Positions 22,099 through 33,286 are shown, counted from the stretch's first letter. The stretch is 64,000 nt of DNA from Amanita rubescens (GCA_015039365.1 WION01000030.1:1-64000), one strand, 5' to 3'. Made by a program: numbers and translations. Notes: generated by a model from the letters alone, not told the origin.

Positions 22099-22984
22099 CG
22101 CCGTCGATATTGCCAGGACCCACATCGCCGCTCGCTTGCTCGTCATCCAACATGATGTCCCACTGGTATAGTATCGCAGCGAGCCTGATATGGTCTTATC
22201 ATCTTGATATCACTAATCCTTGATATGGCATATGTGCTAATGACATGCGCCCGGACCCTAGGGCTTTAGGGGGATCTCCTAGACACCCAGGGATAAGGGT
22301 ACTTCCTATGTTTCTCGACGCTGGCATGGCAACGTCGGCCCCCACAGAGTTATACTTGCCCTCTGTGATGTGACTGGGGTATTCATGCACGATATAACAT
22401 AATAAGCCCCTTAGAGGCTTTATAATACAATATGGCTCGTATATAGAAACTTCTAGTATAAAGGACGTGCTGACACCTCATTGTGGGTGGTACACGCAGT
22501 CTATTAAGGATGTGCCCTTAGGGACTCCTTTAGTCGGAATGATCGATAGGATCATTCTAAGTTTGGGCTCTATGGTGATCCCATAATCCCATTTAGAAGT
22601 TTCATATTGATTACTGGTCGTGCTTATATAATGGTCTGGGGGGTTTATGGACCAGACATTATTTCTATTCACAATCGCAACGGGTAAAACCGTGGTTCGC
22701 CCAAGAGCGCTTGAGCCAGCGATTGACTTTGCATGTCATTTACAGCATTCAGGAATAATCCGAGCTTTCAAGACCGAGTGAACCTGTGGACCTGAGCTTT
22801 ATCTAAGCTTGGCTTGTAACTAAGTTACTCAGGGTCGGTTGGTTTAACTGAATATGGACTGTACTCGTAACCGAGGAACCCTATATAGTCTGACATTCTA
22901 GTCTATGGCACCCTGGTAACTTAATAAAGACGAATTAAACTTTTAGCTTTAATTAAGCTTTAAGCTCATTAAATTCTCTTTTAG
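22099..22984 (+). other. Copia A untranslated leader with probable intron
   Basis: This long segment has no sustained frame and ends in a pyrimidine-rich acceptor-like AATTCTCTTTTAG at 22984, directly before the accessory frame. Leader length is identical in Copia B. A short ATG frame (MMSHWYSIAAS...) near 22152 is present in both copies and could supply a first exon; the donor was not identified. Confidence 0.45.
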
Positions 22985-23536
22985 GAAAGAAAACTGGATT
23001 CCGAAACTAGTACTCCGCTACCAGTTTACGAAGCCGAAGGAGAATCGTTTCCTCCTGCCCGGAGATTACCTCCTTCTTACGACGCTCCAATCCCACCGTT
23101 TCCCTTAATTTTAGGGGACCGGACTTTTATTGATACACCGGCACCAATCCCATCTTCGTCCTATTCTAGGACGATAGTTCGTGTTGTCAACTCTGATACC
23201 AGATTTGGTGTCACAACTCGTGGACCTGTCACAGTTCACGATCGAAGAGATCACTTCCTAGCCGCGCGACTTAGAAACGGTCGCACCTTGCAAGACGAAA
23301 TAATACATCGTCGTAGACAAGCAGCTATCGAAGAAGGTGTTACACCCACCTTAGATCTTTGGATTCCACCCAGGGGCACCTCAGTAGCCCAACACATAGC
23401 AAATAGGCGTACACGCCGTAATCTCGAAAGAGATAATCAAGAGGTTGAAAACCTCGAAAATCAAAGAAACTTCCGTTTCTTTTGGCGTCTTCTAACCGCC
23501 TATATCATAATCTTTACCTCCGCCTTCCTCGTCTAA
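22985..23536 (+). CDS. Copia A accessory frame: PPSY motif and C-terminal membrane segment
   Basis: A 183-codon frame opens right after an in-frame TAG that is part of an acceptor-like TTTTAG, has no ATG in its first half, and ends TAA one base before the gag-pol ATG (TAACATG). It is therefore probably a second exon. The N-terminal part is proline-rich with PPSY at residues 29-32; the middle is basic (RRRQ, ANRRTRRNLERDN); the end is a hydrophobic stretch FFWRLLTAYIIIFTSAFLV at the very C-terminus, as in tail-anchored proteins. No gag, protease or envelope domain is recognised. Copia B keeps the frame open although the copies differ by one 3 nt indel. Role unknown; PPxY motifs bind WW domains of Nedd4/Rsp5 ligases, so a membrane-linked adaptor is conceivable. 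Confidence 0.6.
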   Translation, partial: ERKLDSETSTPLPVYEAEGESFPPARRLPPSYDAPIPPFPLILGDRTFIDTPAPIPSSSYSRTIVRVVNSDTRFGVTTRGPVTVHDRRDHFLAARLRNGRTLQDEIIHRRRQAAIEEGVTPTLDLWIPPRGTSVAQHIANRRTRRNLERDNQEVENLENQRNFRFFWRLLTAYIIIFTSAFLV

Positions 23537-23537
23537 C

Positions 23538-26500
23538 ATGTCTAACGACTTGACGATTCCTAGTTCCATTCCCGTTTTGAATGGAACTAACTATAAAGAA
23601 TGGGAACGCATGATGCGTTTCCTATTACAAACTAAAGGTCTATATCGGTACCTAAAAACCGATTATGTTCGTCCAAGACGGATAACGCCATTGGAACAAT
23701 TTTATCTGGACACAGGGGTTCAAGCCTTTGTTCCAGCTGTTCCAGCAACAGCAGCAGTTCCAGAAACGGAAACTGAAGATGCGATACCCGCAATGCCGGC
23801 ACAACCGGCACAACCAGCCATCACTCAACAAATGATTGATGATGCAGAGGCTATCAAAAAGGCCTTTGATGATTGGGTCGTCGAGGATGATCGCATCCTT
23901 GGATCCATAAACATGAAATGTACTGCTACTATACAGCAGATCAATGAACATGTAGTTTCTGCCCGAGTTCTATGGCAGAACTTAGCAGAACAATACGGTG
24001 TGACAACGTCTGCCGGTATTTATAATGATTTCCAATTAGCAATAAATTGGAAATTCCAAGATAAAAAGGATCCCACACAATCCTTAAACGACCTCCTCGC
24101 CATCATAAACCGCTTAGCATCAAGCGGAATTACATTGCCTGCAAATGTACAGGCAATGATTGTACTTTCAGCTGTCCCCCGTCATTGGGACAACTTTGCT
24201 GCTGTGGTTCTAGCCACAACAGAACCATCGGATCTTACGATCCAAGGGATACTTCCCTTAATTCAGAATGAGTGGCGCCGAAGGCACCCTGAATCTGCCG
24301 CGACGGCTAATACGTCGCAACAACAGCAGCAACCATGGCAACAAGTACGTGGTCGAGGACGAGGACGTGGGGGGAGGCCTTATTCTAGGCCTCCACAAGG
24401 CGCTCAAACACCGGCTCCTACTGCTCCTCCGGCAAATCAAAATTGGCCGGGTAAAGTTGAGGGCCAAACACGTGGTCCTAACTGGGAGAGGAACCGAGAA
24501 CGCCGAAAGGCAGATGCAGCCGAGAAGAAGGCTGCCAAAGCCGCAGAACATACTATGAGTTCTGCACATACCGTCGCCCGTATTGGGCCTTATGACATCA
24601 CTGAGCCAGTTGCCGGCTCTAGCAAAGGCAAACAAAGAGAAAAGGATGAACAGGACTTTGAGTCCTATAAATTGAACCGAGGAATGGGGATATCGTCAGA
24701 CGATATCGACTACAAAAATATAGATATAGATCAGGAAGCTGAACTATATTACGACGATTATTACTATGAAGATAACGGCGAACAATGGTATGAAACCATT
24801 AAGAAACTGGAAATGGCTAACTTTCTCTTTATAGAGGCAGCGATGAAAATGGTGTTCCCTAAAATGGGACATCATCGTCGTACAATAAATTCCTTCTTTG
24901 AACAATCTGTACTATATGATAGTATAAATTATAAAGAAAATTTAGACAAACCCTGCCTCGTAAGAGATAAGTCGTGTGACACTGCCATTTATAATGCAAA
25001 TATGATCGAACGATCATATAATATTGGTAACATGTTTAAGAAACCTTTTACGTGTTTAGCAATCAATAAAAGAAAATTTAAAGATAAAGTACATCCAACA
25101 TGTCCCTGTCCGGAATGTGTTGAGAAACGTACTGGAGATACACTATGGATGTGTGACTCCGGTGCATCCGATCACTTTACTTTTAGTAGGAAAGACTTCT
25201 CTGAATACAGAGAATTTCCTGCAAATGAAAACCACAGTGTTAAAACTGCTAATGGTTTAGATCGTCTTGAGGGACTTGGCACAGTTATTCTTGAACACAA
25301 GTTATCCACAGGAGAAACAACACTCGTAAAGCTCTTTCCTGTTCTCTATATGCCACGGGCAACTGCACGCTTGATTTCAAACGGCAGATTGATCCGACAA
25401 GGATTAACTTGTAAACAAGATGAAAAGATGGTAGTCTTTTCCTTTACAGACTCGGGTAGAACGTGTATCGAAGGACATTATCTTATGCCCGAAGATACAT
25501 TAGTTTACGCTCGAGGTAGGATTATTATAATGAATCCTACACTGGTTTCCGGTCCTGGCTTAGCCAACAGGAATTCTAAATTAATTCTTGGAAGACCGAC
25601 AAAGAAACCAAACGCAGAGTCTATAGAAAAATTATTAGACTACGAGACCTGGCATAAACATTTTGGTCATCCATCTAACGAAGTCTTTTCGAAGATACCG
25701 TTAAATGTCAATGGATGGAAAGAAGTTACACTTCCAGAAGGAAAACTACGTTGTGAAGGTTGTCTAAAAGGCAAAATGAAGGCAAAACCTTATAAATTGT
25801 CTTCGAAGAGAGCTACTCATCCCTTCGAGTTACTCCATATGGATCTTATGACCGTACCGGCCATATCTTACCACAAATACAAATATATTGGTGTTATCGT
25901 TGACGATTTCACCTCGTATACGTGGATTGGTTTATTAAAAACCAAAGATCAAACTCTAGAATATTTTACCGGATGGTATAATGAGTTTGTAGATCCTAAA
26001 CAACCTATTTCTCACCTCCGTTCTGATCGAGGGGGGGAATTTGTAAATAAAGCCTTTGAAGAATTCCTTAAATCCAAAGGAATTAAACATCAACAGACAG
26101 CTCCTTACACCCCACAACAAAATGGTCGCGTTGAACGCATGAATCAGACTTTGTCAGACAAAGCTGAGGCTATGCGATTAGACGCAGGATGTCCGAAATC
26201 TTGGTGGGAGTTCTCATTCAGAACGGCTGTGCATGTGTACAACCGCACTCCCCTAAAACGGACTAAATGGAAGACCCCTCTGGAAAATCTTCTTAATAAA
26301 AAACCAGACGTATCATACTTTCGAGTATTTGGATGTGAAGCCTGGGTATTTATCCCTGATCAACGGAGACCGGATAAGCTGTCCGAAAAATCCGTCTTAT
26401 GCACCTTTGTAGGATATGAATCAGGAACCAAAGGCTATAGGTTCATGACATCGACAAACACACTGGTCATATCCTCCCAGGCTACATTCTTTGAAAACAG

Positions 26501-29318
26501 GTTTCCGCGCAAAGGAAAGACTGCAGATATAATTACTGAAGATCTTGGTCCGATCTGGGAGGCGATTCCTCAAGAGGAACCTAACTGCCCTCCACAAAAT
26601 TTGGATTTAGATGACTTACTCCCAGAGAACCGTAGACGTTCTCCGAGCCGTAGACGCTCACCAAGTTTGGATCGAAGGGGTGCATCTCCTGATCGACAGC
26701 AGTCAGACCCTTCTGATGATTCAAACGATGATGATGACGGTGATGAATTTGCCGATCGTCAAAGAGATTTCTTGGATGATAATATCCGAAGGCAAAGGGA
26801 AGAAAGAGAACAAGAAAGACGTGACAATTATCGTAAACAACGCGATGATTGGAAAAAGGGTCAAGGAATTGATAAACAGTCTCGTTTACGAGATCAATTC
26901 AAACGTCAAATGAGTGATATGTTTAAGAAACGTAAAACTCCTGAACCCTTTAGACGTACTCCCTCTCCACAAATAAAAGAGGAGACTCCTGTTCCTTCTA
27001 GACCTATAACACCGATACCATATGTATCCAGGTCACCTTCACCTCGTAGTCCTATGGATGAAGATAATCCCTTCTCTTTGAATCAAAGAGATCGAGATGA
27101 TATAGAAAACCCATTTATGACGGATCGAGAATTTGATCAATTTGAACAACGTCAAAGAGATCGTTTTAGAGAATTTGCTCAGAGACCTAGACCTCCTCCA
27201 CCGATCATATCTGATCCTGGTCCACCCTCTGTACAAATAGGTCCTCGCCGTTCTGGTCGTTTTCCAATTCCAAGGGTACAAAGAGACAACGCGTATGGAG
27301 ATAAAACTCCTGCACAGATAGAAGCGGAAATTCAGCAAAAGCGAGATGCTTTACGAGAGCAGTTAAAAGATAAAACTCCGAGTTCTTCAACTCAGGATCC
27401 ACCGTCAGCAGACAGGAACCCTGATAGAATGAATGAATCTGCTTCTCTACTTAAAGAAATCTTTGCTTTAAAATCTGAATTAAAATCTGCAGAACACGAT
27501 CATTTAATCCAAATGATTAATGAATCTGGAAATGAATTCCTTCATTTTCTTCTAAAAGCGGCTGTCCCCCTTGTGGATAATATTCCATATGACTATAGAG
27601 ATATATCTAAAATGCGCTCCAGTAATCCTCAATTGTATAAACAATGGAAGATTGCAATGGATGACGAATTTAAATCTCTTCAATCTAGAGATATTTGGGA
27701 GTTAGTTGATCTTCCAAAAGGACGAAACCTAATCAGATGTCGTTGGGTTTTCGACTTAAAAACCGATGGACGCAAAAAAGCTCGCGTCGTAGCTAAAGGT
27801 TTTAGTCAACGTCCCGGATTAGATTACGACGAAACATTCTCGCCTGTAGCGAGATATGAAACAATCCGAATACTTCTGGCCACATCAGTGCTTGAAAACT
27901 GGGATATACAAGCCCTAGATGTAAAAACTGCCTTCTTATATGGCGATCTTGATGAAGATATTTACATGGCCCAGCCAGAAGGTTTCGTTGTAAAAGGACA
28001 AGAATCTAAAGTATATAGGCTGAGGAAAGCCATATATGGATTGAAACAGGCATCATATGCCTGGAATAAACAAGCTGATAAATCGTTGAAATCGTTACAT
28101 TTCGAGCGATGCTTGTCTGATTCTGGCGTTTACGTTCGTAAAGCCAAGAATACTATCACGATATGCATATTGTATGTCGACGATATACTCTTTATGGGAA
28201 ATGATGATTCCACCATCGTATCCATTAAAAAGAAATTTATGGAGATGTGGGAATGTCGTGATCTTGGAAAGATCAAAGAGTATTTACGAATCCAAGTCAA
28301 TTACAACCGTGATTTAGGATTCTTAGTAATAGATCAAGGACCTTATGCCTTGAAGGTTGTCAAGCGATTTGGACTTGAAGATTGCAAGTCTGTACGCACA
28401 CCGTTACCTGCTGGATATGCTCCTATAAAGAATGAAGGAGAATGCACATCACAGGAACGTTCTTATTATCAACAGATAATAGGATCCCTTCTATATCTCG
28501 CCTTAGGAACTAGGCCTGATATAATCTATGCAGTAATTTTGATGTCCCAATTTTCATCAAATCCGTCCCAAGAACACATTCAAAAAGCCTTGTATATAGT
28601 CAAATACATTGCTCATACCTTAAACGTCAAAATTGTTTATAACGCCAAAGGTAATAATAAATTTAGAGCCTACGCTGATGCTGACTGGGCCGCTGATCGC
28701 AATACACGACGATCTATAAACGGTTATGTCTTAATGTTAGCTGGTGGTGCGGTAGCTTGGACGAGTAGAAAACAAAAGACTGTAGCTCTGTCTTCGACTG
28801 AAGCAGAATACATATCTTTATCAGATGCTGCAAGACAGATTGCATGGGTTGAAAATCTATTTTACGAAATAGGTGCACCCATTAAAAGCATCTTACTTAG
28901 CGTAGATAACCAAGGCGCTATATTCTGGGCACAAAATCCTGCACAAGAACATCGTTCCAAACATATTGATATTCGTTATCATTTCGTTCGCGAGTTGATC
29001 GAGACTAAAAAAGTAGTCCTCGAATACATACCAACCAATGAGCAGAATGCGGATCTCATGACTAAGAATTTATCCTTTGAAAAGGTCAAATTCTTTAGAG
29101 AACGATTGGGACTTTCCTTAGAAGAATATCCGACTTCTACAAATGCATTAATCAAAAGACCAGATAAATTAGAGTCTGAAGAAATTCGTGATTTGACGAA
29201 ATTAATTCTTGATCGTCTATCACACAAGAAGTTGATGGAACTTCTTGATGGTCTTATTGATCAACAGGAATCGGATATAGATCCCTTCTATGATGAGAAC
29301 ATCATAGACTTTAAATAA
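23538..29318 (+). CDS. Copia A Gag-Pol polyprotein, 1926 aa
   Basis: A single uninterrupted frame encodes Gag and Pol, as in copia elements. The Gag N-terminus has VLNGTNYKEWERMMRFLL (UBN2/DUF4219-like), then an RGG box with a PTAP tetrapeptide. Protease: WMCDSGASDHF, catalytic Asp540. A GAG-pre-integrase zinc finger (HKHFGH...CEGCLKGK) precedes the integrase with D769, D830, E866 (D-60-D-35-E). A 250-residue charged SR/RD/RE-rich linker follows, then reverse transcriptase with YVDD at 1546-1549 and RNase H (ADADWAADR, SSTEAEY, KHIDIRYHF). A canonical CCHC knuckle is missing; only CPCPEC just before the protease resembles one. All key catalytic residues are intact. Confidence 0.95.
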   Translation: MSNDLTIPSSIPVLNGTNYKEWERMMRFLLQTKGLYRYLKTDYVRPRRITPLEQFYLDTGVQAFVPAVPATAAVPETETEDAIPAMPAQPAQPAITQQMIDDAEAIKKAFDDWVVEDDRILGSINMKCTATIQQINEHVVSARVLWQNLAEQYGVTTSAGIYNDFQLAINWKFQDKKDPTQSLNDLLAIINRLASSGITLPANVQAMIVLSAVPRHWDNFAAVVLATTEPSDLTIQGILPLIQNEWRRRHPESAATANTSQQQQQPWQQVRGRGRGRGGRPYSRPPQGAQTPAPTAPPANQNWPGKVEGQTRGPNWERNRERRKADAAEKKAAKAAEHTMSSAHTVARIGPYDITEPVAGSSKGKQREKDEQDFESYKLNRGMGISSDDIDYKNIDIDQEAELYYDDYYYEDNGEQWYETIKKLEMANFLFIEAAMKMVFPKMGHHRRTINSFFEQSVLYDSINYKENLDKPCLVRDKSCDTAIYNANMIERSYNIGNMFKKPFTCLAINKRKFKDKVHPTCPCPECVEKRTGDTLWMCDSGASDHFTFSRKDFSEYREFPANENHSVKTANGLDRLEGLGTVILEHKLSTGETTLVKLFPVLYMPRATARLISNGRLIRQGLTCKQDEKMVVFSFTDSGRTCIEGHYLMPEDTLVYARGRIIIMNPTLVSGPGLANRNSKLILGRPTKKPNAESIEKLLDYETWHKHFGHPSNEVFSKIPLNVNGWKEVTLPEGKLRCEGCLKGKMKAKPYKLSSKRATHPFELLHMDLMTVPAISYHKYKYIGVIVDDFTSYTWIGLLKTKDQTLEYFTGWYNEFVDPKQPISHLRSDRGGEFVNKAFEEFLKSKGIKHQQTAPYTPQQNGRVERMNQTLSDKAEAMRLDAGCPKSWWEFSFRTAVHVYNRTPLKRTKWKTPLENLLNKKPDVSYFRVFGCEAWVFIPDQRRPDKLSEKSVLCTFVGYESGTKGYRFMTSTNTLVISSQATFFENRFPRKGKTADIITEDLGPIWEAIPQEEPNCPPQNLDLDDLLPENRRRSPSRRRSPSLDRRGASPDRQQSDPSDDSNDDDDGDEFADRQRDFLDDNIRRQREEREQERRDNYRKQRDDWKKGQGIDKQSRLRDQFKRQMSDMFKKRKTPEPFRRTPSPQIKEETPVPSRPITPIPYVSRSPSPRSPMDEDNPFSLNQRDRDDIENPFMTDREFDQFEQRQRDRFREFAQRPRPPPPIISDPGPPSVQIGPRRSGRFPIPRVQRDNAYGDKTPAQIEAEIQQKRDALREQLKDKTPSSSTQDPPSADRNPDRMNESASLLKEIFALKSELKSAEHDHLIQMINESGNEFLHFLLKAAVPLVDNIPYDYRDISKMRSSNPQLYKQWKIAMDDEFKSLQSRDIWELVDLPKGRNLIRCRWVFDLKTDGRKKARVVAKGFSQRPGLDYDETFSPVARYETIRILLATSVLENWDIQALDVKTAFLYGDLDEDIYMAQPEGFVVKGQESKVYRLRKAIYGLKQASYAWNKQADKSLKSLHFERCLSDSGVYVRKAKNTITICILYVDDILFMGNDDSTIVSIKKKFMEMWECRDLGKIKEYLRIQVNYNRDLGFLVIDQGPYALKVVKRFGLEDCKSVRTPLPAGYAPIKNEGECTSQERSYYQQIIGSLLYLALGTRPDIIYAVILMSQFSSNPSQEHIQKALYIVKYIAHTLNVKIVYNAKGNNKFRAYADADWAADRNTRRSINGYVLMLAGGAVAWTSRKQKTVALSSTEAEYISLSDAARQIAWVENLFYEIGAPIKSILLSVDNQGAIFWAQNPAQEHRSKHIDIRYHFVRELIETKKVVLEYIPTNEQNADLMTKNLSFEKVKFFRERLGLSLEEYPTSTNALIKRPDKLESEEIRDLTKLILDRLSHKKLMELLDGLIDQQESDIDPFYDENIIDFK

Positions 29319-29327
29319 AGGATATCT

Positions 29328-29340
29328 AAGCGAAGGGGTG
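29328..29340 (+). other. Copia A polypurine tract
   Basis: AGCGAAGGGGTG lies directly upstream of the 3' LTR and is the same in Copia B; it is the expected plus-strand primer site. Confidence 0.75.
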
Positions 29341-29714
29341 TGTTAAATATAGAATTATATTTATAGAATGATTAACTACTGATTGACTACAATCAATGTT
29401 ACTCATATCGCTCACGTCATCCTTTATGTATGACATAGAGATGACATCATGATAGACTCATGATCACACCTTATGGTGTGCTTAGCACGCCATATCTTCT
29501 CATCTATACTATACGCTTACACATATGTAGACACATATTTGTTCTCTCTTAGTATATAAACCTGTCCTGTATCGTAGAATAGGACAATCCATTCTCTTCC
29601 TCTTACTATCACTACTACGCCGAAGGGTAGTGTTAAGATCATATCGCAATAGGTAAGCTATTGCACCTGCTCATGCTGTGGACACGCTCTCGCGTAGACC
29701 TGTCTTCTTCGTCA
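29341..29714 (+). repeat. Copia A 3' LTR (374 bp, 33 bp deletion)
   Basis: Identical to the 5' LTR except for one T/C change near the end and a 33 bp deletion between two TGACATCAT repeats in U3. The deletion has the form expected of slippage between direct repeats. Confidence 0.95.
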
Positions 29715-31869
29715 CTATGATCAATTCCGAAGATTTTGCAGATTTCTTCAAAAACTTTGGAGGTAAACTGTGGACCTCTATCGGAAATGAGGGTTGTCAG
29801 TAACCCATAACATTTGTAAACGTCGTTGATGTAGGAATTGGCGGTATCCATAGCAGTAAAAGATTTTTTGCATGGTATGAATATTACGCCCTTTGTTAAG
29901 CCTTGATTGACCATGGTCAAAACAGAATCAAAACCATCGATAATTGGCAGATCTGTGATGAAGTCCATTGAAACTTGTTCGAATGGGCATGTGGCGTGGG
30001 ATTTAATAGGCATCAATCCCAGTGTGATTGGATGTGTATTGACCTTCATTTGTCGACATAAGGCACAGTCTTTGACCCATTTAGATACTGTTGTTGTCAT
30101 TCCAGGCCAATAATAGTTGTGGTGGATAAGCCCTAGTGTCTTTAATCTTCCAGGGTGACCCATAACTACAGGGTCATGATGTGATTTGATTATTTCATTT
30201 CGTAATTCTTCGTTTTGAGGGACATAAACACATCCTTGATAACGAATAATATCGTTGTCATTCTTCCAGTCATTAAACTTTGATCAGAGGGGTAGTTTTT
30301 CGTGTTTAAGACCATCAATTACAACTTTAGCAAATTTATCTTGTGGCAATAATTTGATGATTTTATCTGCCCAAGATACATTGATTGCGGCAATAACCAT
30401 GTCATCAGTAATCATGGTTTGTGGGATTTCTTTTGCTTTTGCTTCTTCTTCATTAATATGGTCAGGGCGTCTCGATAAAGCGTCTGCCTGAATGAGTTTT
30501 GATCCAGGGACGTGTTCTAATTTGATATCAAACTCCATAATTTCTTGCCACCAATGTGATTGTCTGGCGGTCATTTTCTGTGGATGTTTATAATATGATA
30601 AATTCTTATGATCACAGTGGATCATAATCGTGTGCGGGCTTCCTTTAAGAAGGTGTCTCCAGGTTTCGAAGGCTTTCTTTATTGCTAATAACTCGCGATC
30701 GTATACTTGGTATCTTTGTTCGGTATCGCTTAACTGATGACTGATAAATCCACATGGGTGCAGTTCTCCATCAGATCCCCATTGTTTCAGGACGGCTCCT
30801 ACCACCCAATTTGATGCATCAGTTTCTAACAAAAACGGTTTCGTTGGATCTGGCATAACTAGAACCAGTTCTTCTAGGAATTTCTCCTTTAATGTGTCAA
30901 ATGCCTTCTGACACTCTGCATCCCATTGGAAGGGAACTGTTTTCTTCGTAAGTTCCATGAGTGGAGCCACTATTTCGGCATAATTTCCTATAAATTTCCT
31001 GTAAAAATTTGCGAACCCTAGAAATGACCGGATTTGTTTAACGGTTTTCGGTTTGGGCCATTTACTGATTCCAGCGAGTTTTATGGGGTCCATCATGATC
31101 TTTCCTTCTTTGACGATCATCCCAAGGAATTCAACTTCTTTGGCAACAAATTTGCATTTTTCCAGTTTCAGGAATAGATTGTTTTCTTTCAGCTGTTGCA
31201 AGACTTGCTTAGTGTGTTCCCTCGTTTCTGCCTCGTCCGCTCCATATATCAACATGTCATCAATGTAGACGACTAGCCATCCTTCAGCTATCATGTCACA
31301 GAAGTATTCGTTCATCATCATTTGAAACATTGACGGTGAATTGCATAATCCAAAAAGCATTACAGTAGGTTCGAAGAGACCATGGTTTGTCGTGAACACG
31401 GCCTTCCATTCATCGCCTTTCTTTATTCGCACATTATTGTAACCCCATCGGAGGTCTAACTTGGAGAAATATTTCGCTTTTCATAGTTTTAATAATAAGT
31501 CGGATACCAGAGGAAGGGGATAGGCGTTCCGTTTTGTCCAGCTATTGATGTATCGGTAATCTTGGCAAGGTCTCAACTCTCCTTTTTCTTTCTTTGCGAC
31601 ATAAAAGAAAGGAGATGCTTGTGGAGATTGTGATGGTCGAATATAACCTTTTTTGAGTTGTTCGTCGACCCATTTATTCATTAGCTGTTCTTCGTGAATT
31701 GATAACGGATAATTCTTTGCCACTTTAGGTTTAAACCCTTCTTTTAGATCTATCGCATGATCCCATTGTTGTGAAATCAGGAATCGTTCCGACGTTTGTT
31801 TATCGAAAACTTTTCTCTATTTGTGGTATTCAGGGGGTAATTCTACTTTTGTGGATTTATCTTCATGTT
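29715..31869 (-). pseudogene. Gypsy A fragment: decayed pol (RT, RNase H, integrase)
   Basis: The minus strand matches pol of Gypsy B from about 36170 to 38327: KNYPLSIHEEQLMNKWV, DYRYINSWTKRNAYPLPLV, YIDDMLIYG, RNase H LETDASNW, the HHCC region and integrase SMDFITDLP, ISDRGPQF. Stop codons break it at LLLKL*KAKYF (~31480) and KLPL*SKFN (~30283), with other changes (for example KTVPFQWDAE). Homology ends at ~31869 before gag; no LTR is present. With 21551-21679 this is one truncated gypsy copy, older than the copia insertion that splits it, and in the opposite orientation to Gypsy B. Confidence 0.9.
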
Positions 31870-32060
31870 TAGTGTTTCTATTTCCAGTCCTGCAGGACCG
31901 AAAACGACTGGAACCAGACCGGACTAGGACCGATTTGGACTGGACTGCGGTCTCAGGTCTTGGCAGGTCCAAGGGCAGTCTGGTTCCGGTCTTTTTAAAA
32001 TTTTAAAATCAAAAAAACCACAAAAGACCGGTCCAGACCGGTCTAGACCGCTCATAGTAA
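31870..32060. repeat. GACCGG/GGTCC-rich dispersed repeat
   Basis: Repeated GACCGG, GGACCG, AGTCTGG and CAGGTCC words lie in both orientations around an A/T-rich core (AAAATTTTAAAATC); GACCGGTCCAGACCGGTC is a near-perfect palindrome. A similar cluster lies at 62577-62640. It looks like the end of a degenerate inverted-repeat element. Confidence 0.4.
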
Positions 32061-32774
32061 AGGGTGACCAGTACAGTTGTATTCTACCATATTTTAGCTT
32101 TTTTTTGAGCACTCAAACGTCCAAAACGGTTGAGATCTGAGCTTACAATGGTAACTTTTGTTTGAAGCTATATATAATTTGTGAATATTGTTGTTGCAAC
32201 ACTCCAAGTAAGAAATTCTGAACATGGTTAATCCAACTATGTTCTAGTACATCCAAGTTATTTTTTGACCCATCAGCTATAGGAAATGGCTAACATTTGA
32301 GGTAGTATGATCTTGGGACTCTCTTTGGGACTCTCTTTGGCTATGTTTGGCAGTCTCCTAGTATTGTCAAAAATGGTTCATGTGGCTTCCCTAGAGTGCA
32401 GGTGGGTGTGAGAGGGAGTGTGAGAGGGTGCAGTTGGTCCAATGGAGTATAGTTTATCAGTGGGAGGGTGAGGGTCAGCAACAGATATATGAGAGGGTGA
32501 GGGTTAGCAACACTGGGTTTCACATGTGATGGCATGGCTTATACTATTATATTGATATTTATGTTGTCTTTTGTAGTTTTACATCAATTTCAACATTGCA
32601 ATTAATTGTATGGGAGCCCATCAGGGATTTGGCCGGTGTCTGGTATAACTAGATAGAACTGATCAATGGTTCCCACCCTGCAATTACTATATAAAGTATT
32701 ATCAGGACTTACCTACCTCTTAAAGACTTACAATGAATGATCATGAAATGATACACCATCCATCACTCTTGTAG
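32061..32774. other. non-coding spacer with short tandem motifs
   Basis: No gene is seen. It contains a double GGGACTCTCTTTG (~32317-32341) and a GTGAGAGGGTG-type purine repeat (~32400-32510). Confidence 0.4.
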
Positions 32775-33120
32775 GTTGTGACCAACAAACCCCTGTCTGT
32801 AGCTACTATATAAGATATTCTCTGGACTTACAACCAATGTATCTGAATTGTATTGGAGGATCTTGCCTTGACACATTCCATGACAGGCTTGTGGGAAGTT
32901 ACCAACAGTTATAATTCTGCCACTGCTAGATAAGATATTGTAATCTGTTTGTCAGGATTTTATTGTTGTGATCAATGAATCCCTGCCTGCAGCTACATTA
33001 TCAGGACTTGCAACTAATATATCTGAATTCTATTGGAGGATCCCATCACATGACAGGCTTGTGGGAAGTCATCAACAGTTATAATTCTGCCACTGTGGGA
33101 TAAGATATTATAATCCATCA
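32775..33120. repeat. two imperfect direct repeats of ~190 bp
   Basis: Units near 32775-32945 and 32966-33120 share GTGACCAACAAACCCCTG/GTGATCAATGAATCCCTG, GGACTT..CAAC..ATATCTGAATT, TTGGAGGATC, ATGACAGGCTTGTGGGAAGT and AACAGTTATAATTCTGCCAC. Probably a decayed non-coding repeat. 33121-33286 holds only AGAGCTCTGG-type repeats. Confidence 0.5.
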
Positions 33121-33286
33121 GCAATCCCAGGTATTGTTCTGGAACTTTCCAGAGCGCTGGAGTTACTGTAGCATGGGTCCTGGATTACTGAGAGCTCTGG
33201 ATTCAACCTATAATTCATGTATCACTCTATAGAGCTCTGGAACATGATAGAATTCAATGTGCTGGCAGCAATACCTGCTTCAGCTT

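Larger units (their letters stand above)
21680..29714 (+). mobile_element. Copia A: complete Ty1/copia LTR retrotransposon
   Basis: The 8035 bp element has LTRs at 21680-22086 and 29341-29714, both TG...CA, flanked by CTATG duplications. Inside, in order: primer-binding site, 898 nt leader, accessory frame (22985-23536), gag-pol (23538-29318) and a purine tract. The LTRs differ by one substitution and a 33 bp deletion, so insertion is recent. The gag-pol frame is fully open; the element may still be active. It sits inside the integrase of an older gypsy copy. Confidence 0.96.

Noticed and set aside
22199..22390. 63-residue minus-strand frame, identical in both copia leaders (also 40495-40686)
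   Set aside because: Identity follows from the two element copies; it is antisense to the leader, has no protein-like features and no codon signal.
24258..24635. 125-residue antisense frame in copia gag (and 42551-42964)
   Set aside because: It mirrors the RGG/Ala-rich gag sequence; shadow of a real gene.
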